Assembly: GCA_002383415.1 (NCBI GenBank)
Contig: DFYU01000025.1
Span: forward strand, 1 to 12,473
Direction of reading: 5' to 3'
Source: Geobacter sp. UBA4074
Lineage (GTDB): Bacteria > Desulfobacterota > Desulfuromonadia > Geobacterales > Pseudopelobacteraceae
Length of the DNA: 12,473 nt
The translations under genes were made by a program, and so were the position numbers. The notes beneath the pieces were generated by a model. It ran no database searches, was not told the DNA's origin, and saw nothing but the letters and a program-made list of their open reading frames with translations. Position 1 is the first letter of the stretch; every line of letters starts with the position of its first letter. Positions 1 through 6,647 of the stretch are shown here, piece after piece.

Positions 1-71
1 CGGAAGATGCGGATGGCGATCTCGCCACGGTTGGCGGCCATTACCTTTCTGAACTTGTTGACTTTTTTCAT
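1..71 (-). CDS. pyc: Pyruvate carboxylase, N-terminal fragment (biotin carboxylase domain start)
   Basis: Only the first 23 codons are inside the window; the gene continues beyond the left edge. The peptide begins MKKVNKFRKVMAANRGEIAI and continues with RIF. The ANRGEIAIRIFR block is the opening strand and nucleotide-binding start of biotin carboxylase domains. IRIF is more usual in pyruvate carboxylase, whereas acetyl-CoA carboxylase AccC usually has VRII or similar, so Pyc is preferred. The enzyme would carboxylate pyruvate to oxaloacetate with ATP and biotin in the cytoplasm. The ATG at 71-69 has an AGGAGG ribosome binding site at 84-79, seven bases upstream, which fixes the start. AccC or another biotin-dependent carboxylase remains possible because the rest of the protein cannot be seen. 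Confidence 0.7.
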   Translation of the reverse strand, partial: MKKVNKFRKVMAANRGEIAIRIF

Positions 72-89
72 GTGACTGCCTCCTGAGAG

Positions 90-104
90 TTCGATCAGAT
101 CGAA
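90..104. promoter_or_regulatory. Perfect inverted repeat just upstream of the pyc ribosome binding site
   Basis: TTCGATC-A-GATCGAA is a perfect 7-bp inverted repeat around one central base. It ends five bases before the AGGAGG of the minus-strand carboxylase gene. Its size and symmetry fit a dimeric repressor site, or a short hairpin in the 5' leader of that mRNA. No regulator gene is nearby to assign it to, so the function is inferred from symmetry and position only. Confidence 0.4.
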
Positions 105-352
105 AGTAAGATTGAAAATTTTTAGCGAAGCTGAAAAAATTTAGTTATTTTGAATAGTTATGAAGCTTATGGTGGCGGCACTTAACCAGAAACAAGGGGT
201 GATGTCAATAGATAAATGTGCGCTTTTGCGGATGCTGCCCGTCTGGCTCCGTATGTATGCGGCTTCATGTATACGCTATGTATTCAGCGTGTCGTCCCTG
301 CATTTTTTGTGTTATCGTGAGCTGCTACAGAGCTGTGATGGAGGAGGCCTTT
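105..352. other. Divergent intergenic region between pyc and the YeiH-family gene
   Basis: This AT-rich stretch must hold the start signals for both divergent genes, but I cannot place a convincing -35/-10 pair on either strand. ATGTAT occurs three times, at 253, 267 and 278, with GTATAC at 269-274; this may be chance. An open frame starting at 218 runs through into the membrane protein, but its extra N-terminal residues do not resemble the family and it lacks a good ribosome binding site. No small RNA gene was recognised. Confidence 0.4.
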
Positions 353-1288
353 GTGCAACTAATCGTGAAATTACGACCGTATCTTTTTATCGCCTTGGCG
401 GTTGGAGCCGTCCTGCCGGTGGTAACGGCGCCAATGGCCTTGGGGGCAGGCATCGTGTTCGGGCTGCTGTTGGGCAATCCCTGGAAGGTGCAGACCTCCC
501 GCTGGAGCCGACTGTTGCTGCAGGGGGCTGTGATGGGTCTCGGTTTCGGTGTGCCGATTCAGAACGTCATCATCACCGGTCGGGATGCCTTTGTCTATAC
601 GGCAATCAGTATCGGTCTGACCATGCTGCTGGGCCTTGCGCTGGGCAGGCTGTTCGGCACTGCCTCCCGCACCTCAACCCTGATCTCGTTCGGCACCGCC
701 ATCTGCGGCGGCAGCGCCATTGCCGCCATGGCCCCGGTGATCAGGGCCGAGCCGGAAGAGACAGGGGTGGCGCTGGCCACCGTCTTTACCCTCAACGCGG
801 TGGCGTTGCTGGTCTTTCCACCGTTGGGGCATCTGATGGGGATGGGGGAAGGGCAGTTCGGTCTTTGGTCGGCGCTTGCAATTCACGATACCAGCAGCGT
901 GGTGGGTGCGGCGGCGGCCTTTGGCAGTGGGGCCTTGACCATCGCCACCACGGTCAAGCTGACCCGCATGCTCTGGATCATGCCGGTGGCGTTGGGGGTG
1001 GCGTTGATGACCCGTTCTGAGGGCAGGGTTGCGTTTCCCTATTTTATTCTCGGGTTTCTGGCTGCTGCGGGGCTGCGCAGTCTGCTGCCCCAGTACCTGC
1101 CGCTCTGGCAGGCGGGGTTGGCCGTGGCCAAGCAGGCGCTGGTGGTGACGCTGTTTCTGATCGGCAGCGGCCTGACCCGTGAGGTGTTGGCCAAGACCGG
1201 ACTGCGTCCGTTGCTGCAGGCCACACTGCTCTGGGTGGTCGTTTCGCTGGCATCTGCCGCGGCCATTATGGCCGGCTTGGTATCGTGA
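353..1288 (+). CDS. YeiH/UPF0324 family integral membrane protein (putative sulfate exporter family)
   Basis: A 311-residue very hydrophobic protein with about ten predicted membrane helices. Two hallmark blocks of the conserved family PF03601 (YeiH) are visible: FGTAICGGSAIAAMAPVI, with ICGGSA at residues 117-122, and AIHDTSSVVGAA, with the histidine at residue 178. The family is often named putative sulfate exporter, but its substrate is poorly established, so I make no firm transport claim. I choose the GTG at 353 because AGGAGG lies at 342-347, five bases upstream; an in-frame ATG at 338 has no good ribosome binding site, and the ATG at 218 would add an atypical leader. YeiH genes often sit beside a LysR regulator, but none is visible here. 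The gene is monocistronic and converges on cheV. Confidence 0.85.
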   Translation: MQLIVKLRPYLFIALAVGAVLPVVTAPMALGAGIVFGLLLGNPWKVQTSRWSRLLLQGAVMGLGFGVPIQNVIITGRDAFVYTAISIGLTMLLGLALGRLFGTASRTSTLISFGTAICGGSAIAAMAPVIRAEPEETGVALATVFTLNAVALLVFPPLGHLMGMGEGQFGLWSALAIHDTSSVVGAAAAFGSGALTIATTVKLTRMLWIMPVALGVALMTRSEGRVAFPYFILGFLAAAGLRSLLPQYLPLWQAGLAVAKQALVVTLFLIGSGLTREVLAKTGLRPLLQATLLWVVVSLASAAAIMAGLVS

Positions 1289-1290
1289 AC

Positions 1291-1329
1291 AAAAAAACAC
1301 CCTGCGCCATCAGGGCGGGCAGGGTGTTT
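1291..1329 (-). terminator. Intrinsic terminator between the YeiH-family gene and cheV
   Basis: AAACACCCTGC (1295-1305) pairs perfectly with GCAGGGTGTTT (1319-1329), giving an 11-bp stem with a 13-base loop. On the minus strand the stem is followed by seven T residues (the A run at 1291-1297), so it should terminate cheV efficiently. Read on the plus strand the T tract is only the last three stem bases, so it is a weaker terminator for the membrane protein gene. It starts 3 bp after that gene's stop and ends 27 bp before the end of cheV. Confidence 0.85.
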
Positions 1330-1355
1330 GAGTGCGGCGTGCCAGTGCAGCAGGG

Positions 1356-2300
1356 CTAGGCGGTATATTCGTCGGCGTACTTGACCAGGTTGGGCAGATC
1401 CGGCTTGGTCAGGATTTTTTGCGCCCCCAGCGATTCCCATTTGCGGATGTTGTCCTCCGAGGCCAGCGAGGAGAAGATGATGATCGGCAGTTCCTGCGGA
1501 TTCTTCTCCTTGCGGACGGTGGAGGTCAGGTGCAGGCCGTCCATCTGGGGCATCTCCACGTCGGTGATCAGGAGCTGCAGCTTGCTGCGTAGTGTAACGC
1601 CCTCAGTGTCGCAACGCTGCATCAGGTCGCGGATCTTGTCCCAGGCCTCGGCCCCGTTGACCGCCTCCAGCACGTTGTAGCCGGCCCCTCGCAGGGCGCT
1701 GCACATGGTGGAGCGGATAAAGGGTGAATCGTCGGCCACCAGGATGGTTTTATTGCTGCGGTCATGGGTTGGCGCCTCGGCCAACTGTTCCGGCGCCAGC
1801 GGTTTCAGGGCGCTGGAGCTGCAGAATTCGGCCACGATCTTTTCAAAGTCCAGCACCAGGATGATCCGGTCGTCCATCTTGACCAAGCCGGTCACCTGAT
1901 CGGAATGGGCGCTCATGGAGGGGGCCTCGACGTTTTTCCAGGAGATGCGGTAGATGCGGGAGACCGAGTGGACCAGCACCCCCACCATCAGGTTGTTGAA
2001 CTCCAGCACGATCACCCGGTCGGCCTGCATGTCGCCGGTGTCCTTGTTGAGGATGCGGGCCAGGTTGAGGACCGTGATCACCTTTTCCCGCAGTTTGATC
2101 ATCCCCTCGATGGCATCCACGGCGTTGAGCGATTTGGTCACCTCCGGCATGCGAATGATCTCGCGCACCTTGGCCACGTTGACCCCGTAGTGGCAAGGCA
2201 CCAGATTGCCGTGGTGATCGTATTCATCCACGCGGAATTCAACGATTTCCAGTTCGTTGGTGTCACTCTCAAGCAGGATATTGGTCTGTTTAATCGCCAT
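1356..2300 (-). CDS. cheV: Chemotaxis coupling/response regulator protein CheV
   Basis: A 314-residue protein with a CheW-like coupling domain (about residues 15-165) fused to a CheY-like receiver (about 185-310), the defining order for CheV. CheV couples chemoreceptors to the CheA kinase in the cytoplasm, and its receiver can be phosphorylated to tune adaptation. Receiver residues are all present: acidic pair D190/D191, phospho-acceptor D247 in LLITDVEMPQMDG, the serine switch at 277-278 and K299 in KILTKP. The start is ATG at 2300-2298, with GGAG eight bases upstream; the frame is open to about 2432 but the residues before this Met are not CheV-like. No other chemotaxis gene is in the window. 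It has its own promoter and a strong terminator, so it is probably a single-gene unit. Confidence 0.93.
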   Translation of the reverse strand: MAIKQTNILLESDTNELEIVEFRVDEYDHHGNLVPCHYGVNVAKVREIIRMPEVTKSLNAVDAIEGMIKLREKVITVLNLARILNKDTGDMQADRVIVLEFNNLMVGVLVHSVSRIYRISWKNVEAPSMSAHSDQVTGLVKMDDRIILVLDFEKIVAEFCSSSALKPLAPEQLAEAPTHDRSNKTILVADDSPFIRSTMCSALRGAGYNVLEAVNGAEAWDKIRDLMQRCDTEGVTLRSKLQLLITDVEMPQMDGLHLTSTVRKEKNPQELPIIIFSSLASEDNIRKWESLGAQKILTKPDLPNLVKYADEYTA

Positions 2301-2333
2301 AGGGTCCGCTCCACTGGGTTGGAATAGTGCAGG

Positions 2334-2360
2334 AGTATACCACAACTTAGCGGATTGCAA
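2334..2360 (-). promoter_or_regulatory. Candidate cheV promoter (extended -10)
   Basis: On the minus strand TATACT (2339-2334) is preceded by TGG, which gives an extended -10 of the form TGN-TATACT. TTGCAA at 2360-2355 is a possible -35, but its spacing is only 15 bases, so recognition probably rests on the extended -10. The site lies about 35 bases upstream of the cheV ATG. Confidence 0.5.
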
Positions 2361-2388
2361 AGAGGACAATTTAAGCCCTGTTGCGGCA

Positions 2389-2417
2389 TTGACAGCGCTA
2401 CACCCCTGTGTTAGCGT
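2389..2417 (+). promoter_or_regulatory. Candidate trpE promoter with an operator-like dyad
   Basis: A consensus TTGACA -35 (2389-2394) is followed after 17 bases by TAGCGT (2412-2417) as -10, ending 30 bases before the trpE ATG. The spacer and -10 contain the inverted repeat CGCTA-N11-TAGCG (2396-2416), a 21-bp dyad whose right arm overlaps the -10, where a repressor could act. The -10 is a poor match to consensus (3 of 6), so the element is tentative. The leader is too short for a ribosome-mediated trp attenuator. Confidence 0.5.
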
Positions 2418-2447
2418 CGCGCCTGACCACAAACTCTGGAGAATCCA

Positions 2448-3926
2448 ATGATAACGCCCGATTTTACAACCTTTTGCCAGTTAGCCAGCCAGGGGAATCT
2501 GGTGCCGGTCTATCGCGAGATCATGGCCGACATGGACACCCCGGTGACCGCCTTTCGCAAGATCGACGATGGCCGCTATTCGTTTCTGCTGGAGAGTATC
2601 GAGGGCGGCGAGAAATGGGCCCGCTACTCCTTCCTGGGTGCCAGTCCGTCGCTGATTGTCCGCTCCAAGGGACAGCGTGTCGAGCTGGTGCGCAACGGCG
2701 CTATCGAACAACGGGAGGTGGCCGATCCCACCACGGTGGTGCGGGAGATCTTAAGCCAGTACCAACCGGTTGAGGTGGCGGGACTGCCTCGCTTTTTGGG
2801 CGGTGCCGTGGGCTACCTGGGCTACGACATGGTGCGCCACTTTGAGCAGTTGCCCACAGGTCTTCCCGATACCATTGGCGCCTGGGATTCGTTGTTCATG
2901 ATCACCGACAGCCTGCTGATCTTCGATAACGTCAAGCAGAAGATCCAGGTGGTGGCCACCGCACATCTGGACGGCAGCCTGTCGCTGGAAGAGGCCTACC
3001 AACAGGCCGTGGCGCGGATCGACGGGCTGGTGGCCCAGCTGCGCAGCCCGCTTTCAGTCAGTCCTGTCACCCGACCGGCCAGCAGCACGGTGGGCTTCAG
3101 CTCCAACATGACCCAGGCCGGCTTCGAGGCGGCGGTGGAACGCTGCAAGGAGTACGTGCGGGCCGGGGATATCATCCAGATCGTGCTGTCGCAACGTTTC
3201 AGCGGCGACCTGACGGTGGACCCCTTTGATATCTATCGTGTGCTGCGTACCACCAACCCCTCCCCGTATATGTTTTTTCTGCGCTGCGACGACACCACCG
3301 TGGTGGGCGCCTCGCCGGAGGTGATGGTGCGCAAGGAAGGGTGCAAGGTGGAACTGCGGCCTATCGCCGGTACGCGCCCCCGTGGTGCCACGGTGGAAGC
3401 TGATGCCCAGCTGGCCGAGGAACTGCTGGCCGATCCCAAGGAGCGGGCCGAGCATGTCATGCTGGTGGACCTGGGACGCAACGACTTGGGACGGGTCTGC
3501 AGGAGCGGTAGTGTTGAGGTCAGTGAGCTGATGGTGATCGAGCGTTACTCACACGTGATGCATATCGTCTCCAACGTGCGCGGTGAACTGCTTGCGGACC
3601 GCGACGCCTTCGATCTGGTGCGGGCCACCTTCCCGGCCGGCACCCTGTCCGGCGCCCCCAAGATTAGGGCCATGCAGATTATCGACGAGCTGGAGCCGCT
3701 GCGACGTGGCGTCTACGGCGGGGCTGTCGGCTACATTTCCTATTCCGGCAATATGGATCTGGCCATTGCCATCCGCACCCTGGTGGTCAGGGACGGCAAG
3801 GTGCATCTGCAGGCCGGGGCCGGTATCGTGGCCGATTCCGACCCGACCACCGAATGGCAGGAGACGGTCAACAAGGCCATGGCGGTAAGACGGGCAATCG
3901 AGATTGCGGAGCAGGGGCTGGAGTAG
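2448..3926 (+). CDS. trpE: Anthranilate synthase component I
   Basis: A 492-residue protein, full length for TrpE. It converts chorismate to anthranilate, the first committed step of tryptophan synthesis, using ammonia from the glutaminase TrpG. LLES at residues 47-50 belongs to the N-terminal tryptophan feedback site. The chorismate-binding domain (about 220-485) shows GDIIQIVLSQRF (240-251), NPSPYMF (270-276), RPIAGTRPRG (304-313), FPAGTLSGAPK (395-405) and GAGIVADSDP (457-466). The LLES motif and overall match favour TrpE over the related PabB. The ATG at 2448 has GGAG at 2438-2441, six bases upstream. No trpG follows: the gene ends 3 bp from a convergent efflux operon, so the partner subunit must be encoded elsewhere. 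No terminator fits in that gap. Confidence 0.95.
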   Translation: MITPDFTTFCQLASQGNLVPVYREIMADMDTPVTAFRKIDDGRYSFLLESIEGGEKWARYSFLGASPSLIVRSKGQRVELVRNGAIEQREVADPTTVVREILSQYQPVEVAGLPRFLGGAVGYLGYDMVRHFEQLPTGLPDTIGAWDSLFMITDSLLIFDNVKQKIQVVATAHLDGSLSLEEAYQQAVARIDGLVAQLRSPLSVSPVTRPASSTVGFSSNMTQAGFEAAVERCKEYVRAGDIIQIVLSQRFSGDLTVDPFDIYRVLRTTNPSPYMFFLRCDDTTVVGASPEVMVRKEGCKVELRPIAGTRPRGATVEADAQLAEELLADPKERAEHVMLVDLGRNDLGRVCRSGSVEVSELMVIERYSHVMHIVSNVRGELLADRDAFDLVRATFPAGTLSGAPKIRAMQIIDELEPLRRGVYGGAVGYISYSGNMDLAIAIRTLVVRDGKVHLQAGAGIVADSDPTTEWQETVNKAMAVRRAIEIAEQGLE

Positions 3927-3929
3927 CGC

Positions 3930-5489
3930 TTAGTGTAGTTCCAGCGGCCCGGTCTGGTGTTTGGGCCGCTTGAGCAGCAGCAACAGCGGGATGATGGCCA
4001 GGAAGGCCAGTCCGACGATGAAGAAGATCCGGTTGTAGGCCAGGGTGGCCGCCTGCTGGCGTACCATGCCGTAGAGCATGGTCAGTGCGCCCTGGTCGGC
4101 CTGGGTGGCCGACAGCCCTTTGGTGATCAGGGCCTGTTTGAGCTGCTCGAAGCGTAGCTGAAACACGGGGTTGTACTGGTTGATGTGGGGCACCAGCACG
4201 GTCTGGTAAAACTGCGACAGACGACCCAGCATGGTGGCTGCCACCGCAATGCCCACACTGCCGCCGATATTGCGCAGCAGGTTGAACATGCCGGTGGCGT
4301 TGCCGATCTCCTGCTTGGGTATGGCCGAGAGGGTGACGGTGGTCAGCGGTACGAAGGTCATGGCCAGGCCGATGCCCAGCACGATCCGGGGCCAGACAAA
4401 GGCCCAGTAGGATGCCTCCAGACTCAGGCGCTGCATCAGAAACATCGAGGCAGCGCCGATCAGTAAACCCGCCAGCACGATCTTCCGGCCGTCCCGCTTC
4501 TGCAGCGCCGCCCCCACCAACGGCATGGTCAGCAGGGTGGCCACCCCTCCCGGCGCCATCACCATCCCTGCGTCGGTGGCTGAATAGCCCATCAGTGTCT
4601 GCAGAAACAGCGGGATCAGCATGATCGAGCTGTAGAGGCAGAATCCCACCACAAACATGATCAGGTTGCCGGCCGAGAAGGACAGGTCTTTGAACAGCCG
4701 CAGGTTGACGATCGGGTGTTCGTGGGTCAGCTCGACCCAGATCAGGGTTGCCAGCGCCACCACCGTCAGTAGGGTCAGGCTGATGATGAAGGTGGAGTTG
4801 AACCAGTCTTCGGACTGGCCCTTGTCCAGCACGATCTGCAATGCTCCCATGCCGACGGTCAACAGGCCCAGGCCCCACCAGTCAACGCTGCGGATGCCGT
4901 TGCCCTCCCGCAGATGGGGTGGGTCGAAGATGAAAAAGCTGCACATGATGATGGCGATAGCGCCGATCGGGATGTTGATGTAGAAGATCCAGCGCCAGTT
5001 CATCTGGTCGGTGATCCAGCCACCCAGGGCCGGTCCCACGATCGGGCCGAACATGGCGCCCACCCCGAAGATCGCCATGGCCATCCCCTGCTGCTGCGGC
5101 GGGAAGGTCTCCATCAGGATTGCCTGGCTGATCGGGATCAGCGCCCCGCCGGCCGCCCCCTGCAGGATGCGGAAAAAGATCAGCGAGGCCAGGTTGGGGG
5201 CCGCGCCGCAGGCCAGGGAGGCCAGGGTGAACAGCACGATGCAGGTCATCAGAAAGCGCTTGCGGCCGAACATGCGGGACAGCCAGCCGGTCATCGGCAG
5301 CACCACGGCGTTGCTGACCAGGTAGGAGGTCAGCACCCAGGTTACCTCCTCAGTGCCGGCGTTGAGGCTGCCTTGCATGTAGGGCAGGGCCACGTTGGCC
5401 ACCGAGGTGTCCACGATCTCCATGATGGTGGGCAGCATCACGGTGATGGTGATCAGCCATTTATTGATGCTGCGTTGCGCCTCCGACAT
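3930..5489 (-). CDS. emrB: EmrB/QacA-type MFS drug:H+ antiporter (DHA2 family, 14 helices)
   Basis: A 519-residue inner-membrane transporter, normal length for the 14-helix DHA2 family. Family marks include the helix-1 motif VDTSVANVALP (about residues 26-36, with D27), motif A GWLSRMFGRKR (68-78) and the antiporter motif C GAMFGPIVGPALGGW (144-158). It would export hydrophobic toxic compounds in exchange for protons, working with the adaptor and an outer-membrane channel. Translation is probably coupled: the upstream gene's TGA and this ATG share one base (TGATG at 5491-5487), and I see no convincing Shine-Dalgarno before this start. It is the last gene of the operon and ends 3 bp from trpE on the other strand. 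The actual substrate cannot be told from sequence. Confidence 0.92.
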   Translation of the reverse strand: MSEAQRSINKWLITITVMLPTIMEIVDTSVANVALPYMQGSLNAGTEEVTWVLTSYLVSNAVVLPMTGWLSRMFGRKRFLMTCIVLFTLASLACGAAPNLASLIFFRILQGAAGGALIPISQAILMETFPPQQQGMAMAIFGVGAMFGPIVGPALGGWITDQMNWRWIFYINIPIGAIAIIMCSFFIFDPPHLREGNGIRSVDWWGLGLLTVGMGALQIVLDKGQSEDWFNSTFIISLTLLTVVALATLIWVELTHEHPIVNLRLFKDLSFSAGNLIMFVVGFCLYSSIMLIPLFLQTLMGYSATDAGMVMAPGGVATLLTMPLVGAALQKRDGRKIVLAGLLIGAASMFLMQRLSLEASYWAFVWPRIVLGIGLAMTFVPLTTVTLSAIPKQEIGNATGMFNLLRNIGGSVGIAVAATMLGRLSQFYQTVLVPHINQYNPVFQLRFEQLKQALITKGLSATQADQGALTMLYGMVRQQAATLAYNRIFFIVGLAFLAIIPLLLLLKRPKHQTGPLELH

Positions 5490-6604
5490 CAGCGCAGCGG
5501 GCTAAGCTCGCGCAGCACATCGCCGAAGCCCCGCCCGGTATGGATCACCGGCACCACGCTCATCCCCATCCGCAGCAGATGCTCTGGGTCGCTGTCCGGG
5601 TCGATCAGGATCTTGACCGGTATCCGTTGCACCACCTTGACGTAGTTGCCGGTGGCGTTTTCCGGCGGCAGCAGCGAAAAGGCGGCACCGGTGCCGGCCA
5701 TGATGCTGTCCACGTTACCGCTGAAGCGGCGGCCGGGGTAGGCGTCCACCCGGAAACTGACCTTCTGGCCGGGGCGGATATGGGTCAGTTGGCTCTCTTT
5801 GTAGTTGGCGACGATCCAGGGCTCCTGCAGCGGCACCACCGCCATCAGCGGTTGACCGGCCTGCACGGTGGCGCCCGGTTCCACCCCCTTGCGGGTAATG
5901 TAGCCGTCGGCCGGGGCCGTGATGCGGGTGTAGCTCAGCCGTAGCCGCGATTCAGCCAGCTCGGCCTGCCGCAGCCGGATACGGGCCTGGGCGCCGGGGC
6001 CGGCGTTGAGTCCTGCCTGGGCCTCGGCCCGCTTGAGCTGCTCCTGTGCCTCGCGCAGCGCCGCCTCAGCCACCCGCTGGCCGGTTTGCAGGCGTTCAAG
6101 CTGTTCCTTGGCAATCACCTCCCGGGCGTGGAGTGCTTCGCCCCGCCGAAGGTCATGACTGGCCTGATCGTGTCGGGCCTGGGCCGATTGTACGGCTGCC
6201 CGGGCCGCCGAAACCTGGGAGGTGTCGCTTGAGGTCTCGTTGATCGCCAGCCCCACGGCGGCCTCGGCCTTCTCGGTTGCCAGACGGTAGTCGGCCGGGT
6301 CCAGCTCCACCAACAGGTCGCCGGTCTTCACCAGCAGATTGTCCCGCACCTGCACCGCAACCACGGTGCCGGGCACGCGGCTGGCAACCGGATGCACCCG
6401 CGCCTCCACAAAGGCGTTGTCGGTCTCCAGGTTGGTACGGCTATGCACCAGCCAGCGGAGGCCGAACCAGCTCCCGATCAGTACCAGCGTCACCAGCAGC
6501 AAAGCTGCCTTGCGTTGCGGGCTCAAGCGCTTGCCGGCATCCGGTTGCCGGTTTTCGTCAGGCTGTGGCTCGCTTGCTGGCGTTGTCATGGTTTCATCTG
6601 CCAT
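5489..6604 (-). CDS. emrA: EmrA/HlyD-family periplasmic adaptor (membrane fusion protein)
   Basis: A 371-residue adaptor linking the EmrB-type pump to the outer-membrane channel. After a short polar N-terminus, one membrane helix (about residues 33-53) anchors it. The first lipoyl half-motif follows (about 62-103, with NAFVEARVHPVASRVPGTV). Next comes a long Ala/Gln/Arg-rich coiled-coil hairpin (about 105-225), the second lipoyl half (TAPADGYITRKGVEPGATV), and a beta-barrel region with PWIVANYKESQL. This order is typical of EmrA. The ATG at 6604-6602 has AAGGAG nine bases upstream (6619-6614). The stop overlaps the emrB start by one base. It lies 43 bp after the natural end of the tolC-like frame, so one transcript is likely. 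Confidence 0.92.
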   Translation of the reverse strand: MADETMTTPASEPQPDENRQPDAGKRLSPQRKAALLLVTLVLIGSWFGLRWLVHSRTNLETDNAFVEARVHPVASRVPGTVVAVQVRDNLLVKTGDLLVELDPADYRLATEKAEAAVGLAINETSSDTSQVSAARAAVQSAQARHDQASHDLRRGEALHAREVIAKEQLERLQTGQRVAEAALREAQEQLKRAEAQAGLNAGPGAQARIRLRQAELAESRLRLSYTRITAPADGYITRKGVEPGATVQAGQPLMAVVPLQEPWIVANYKESQLTHIRPGQKVSFRVDAYPGRRFSGNVDSIMAGTGAAFSLLPPENATGNYVKVVQRIPVKILIDPDSDPEHLLRMGMSVVPVIHTGRGFGDVLRELSPLR

Positions 6605-6647
6605 AGGGACGTACTCCTTGTCACAACAGGCCCAGGGCCTTGTTCAG

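Noticed and set aside
253..283. Three ATGTAT copies as a regulator binding array
   Set aside because: The spacing is irregular (14 and 11 bases) and the hexamer is short in an AT-rich stretch; chance is sufficient.
160..1020. A 286-codon plus-strand frame overlapping the YeiH-family gene
   Set aside because: It is out of frame with the conserved membrane protein and has an Arg/Gly-rich shadow composition.
2418..2447. A trp leader-peptide attenuator before trpE
   Set aside because: Only about 30 bases lie between the -10 and the ATG; there is no room for a leader peptide with Trp codons and alternative hairpins.
3868..4878. A 336-codon minus-strand frame
   Set aside because: It overlaps emrB in another frame and also the trpE end; its composition (Gly, Arg, Pro, His) is that of a frame shadow, whereas the emrB frame has clear helices and motifs.
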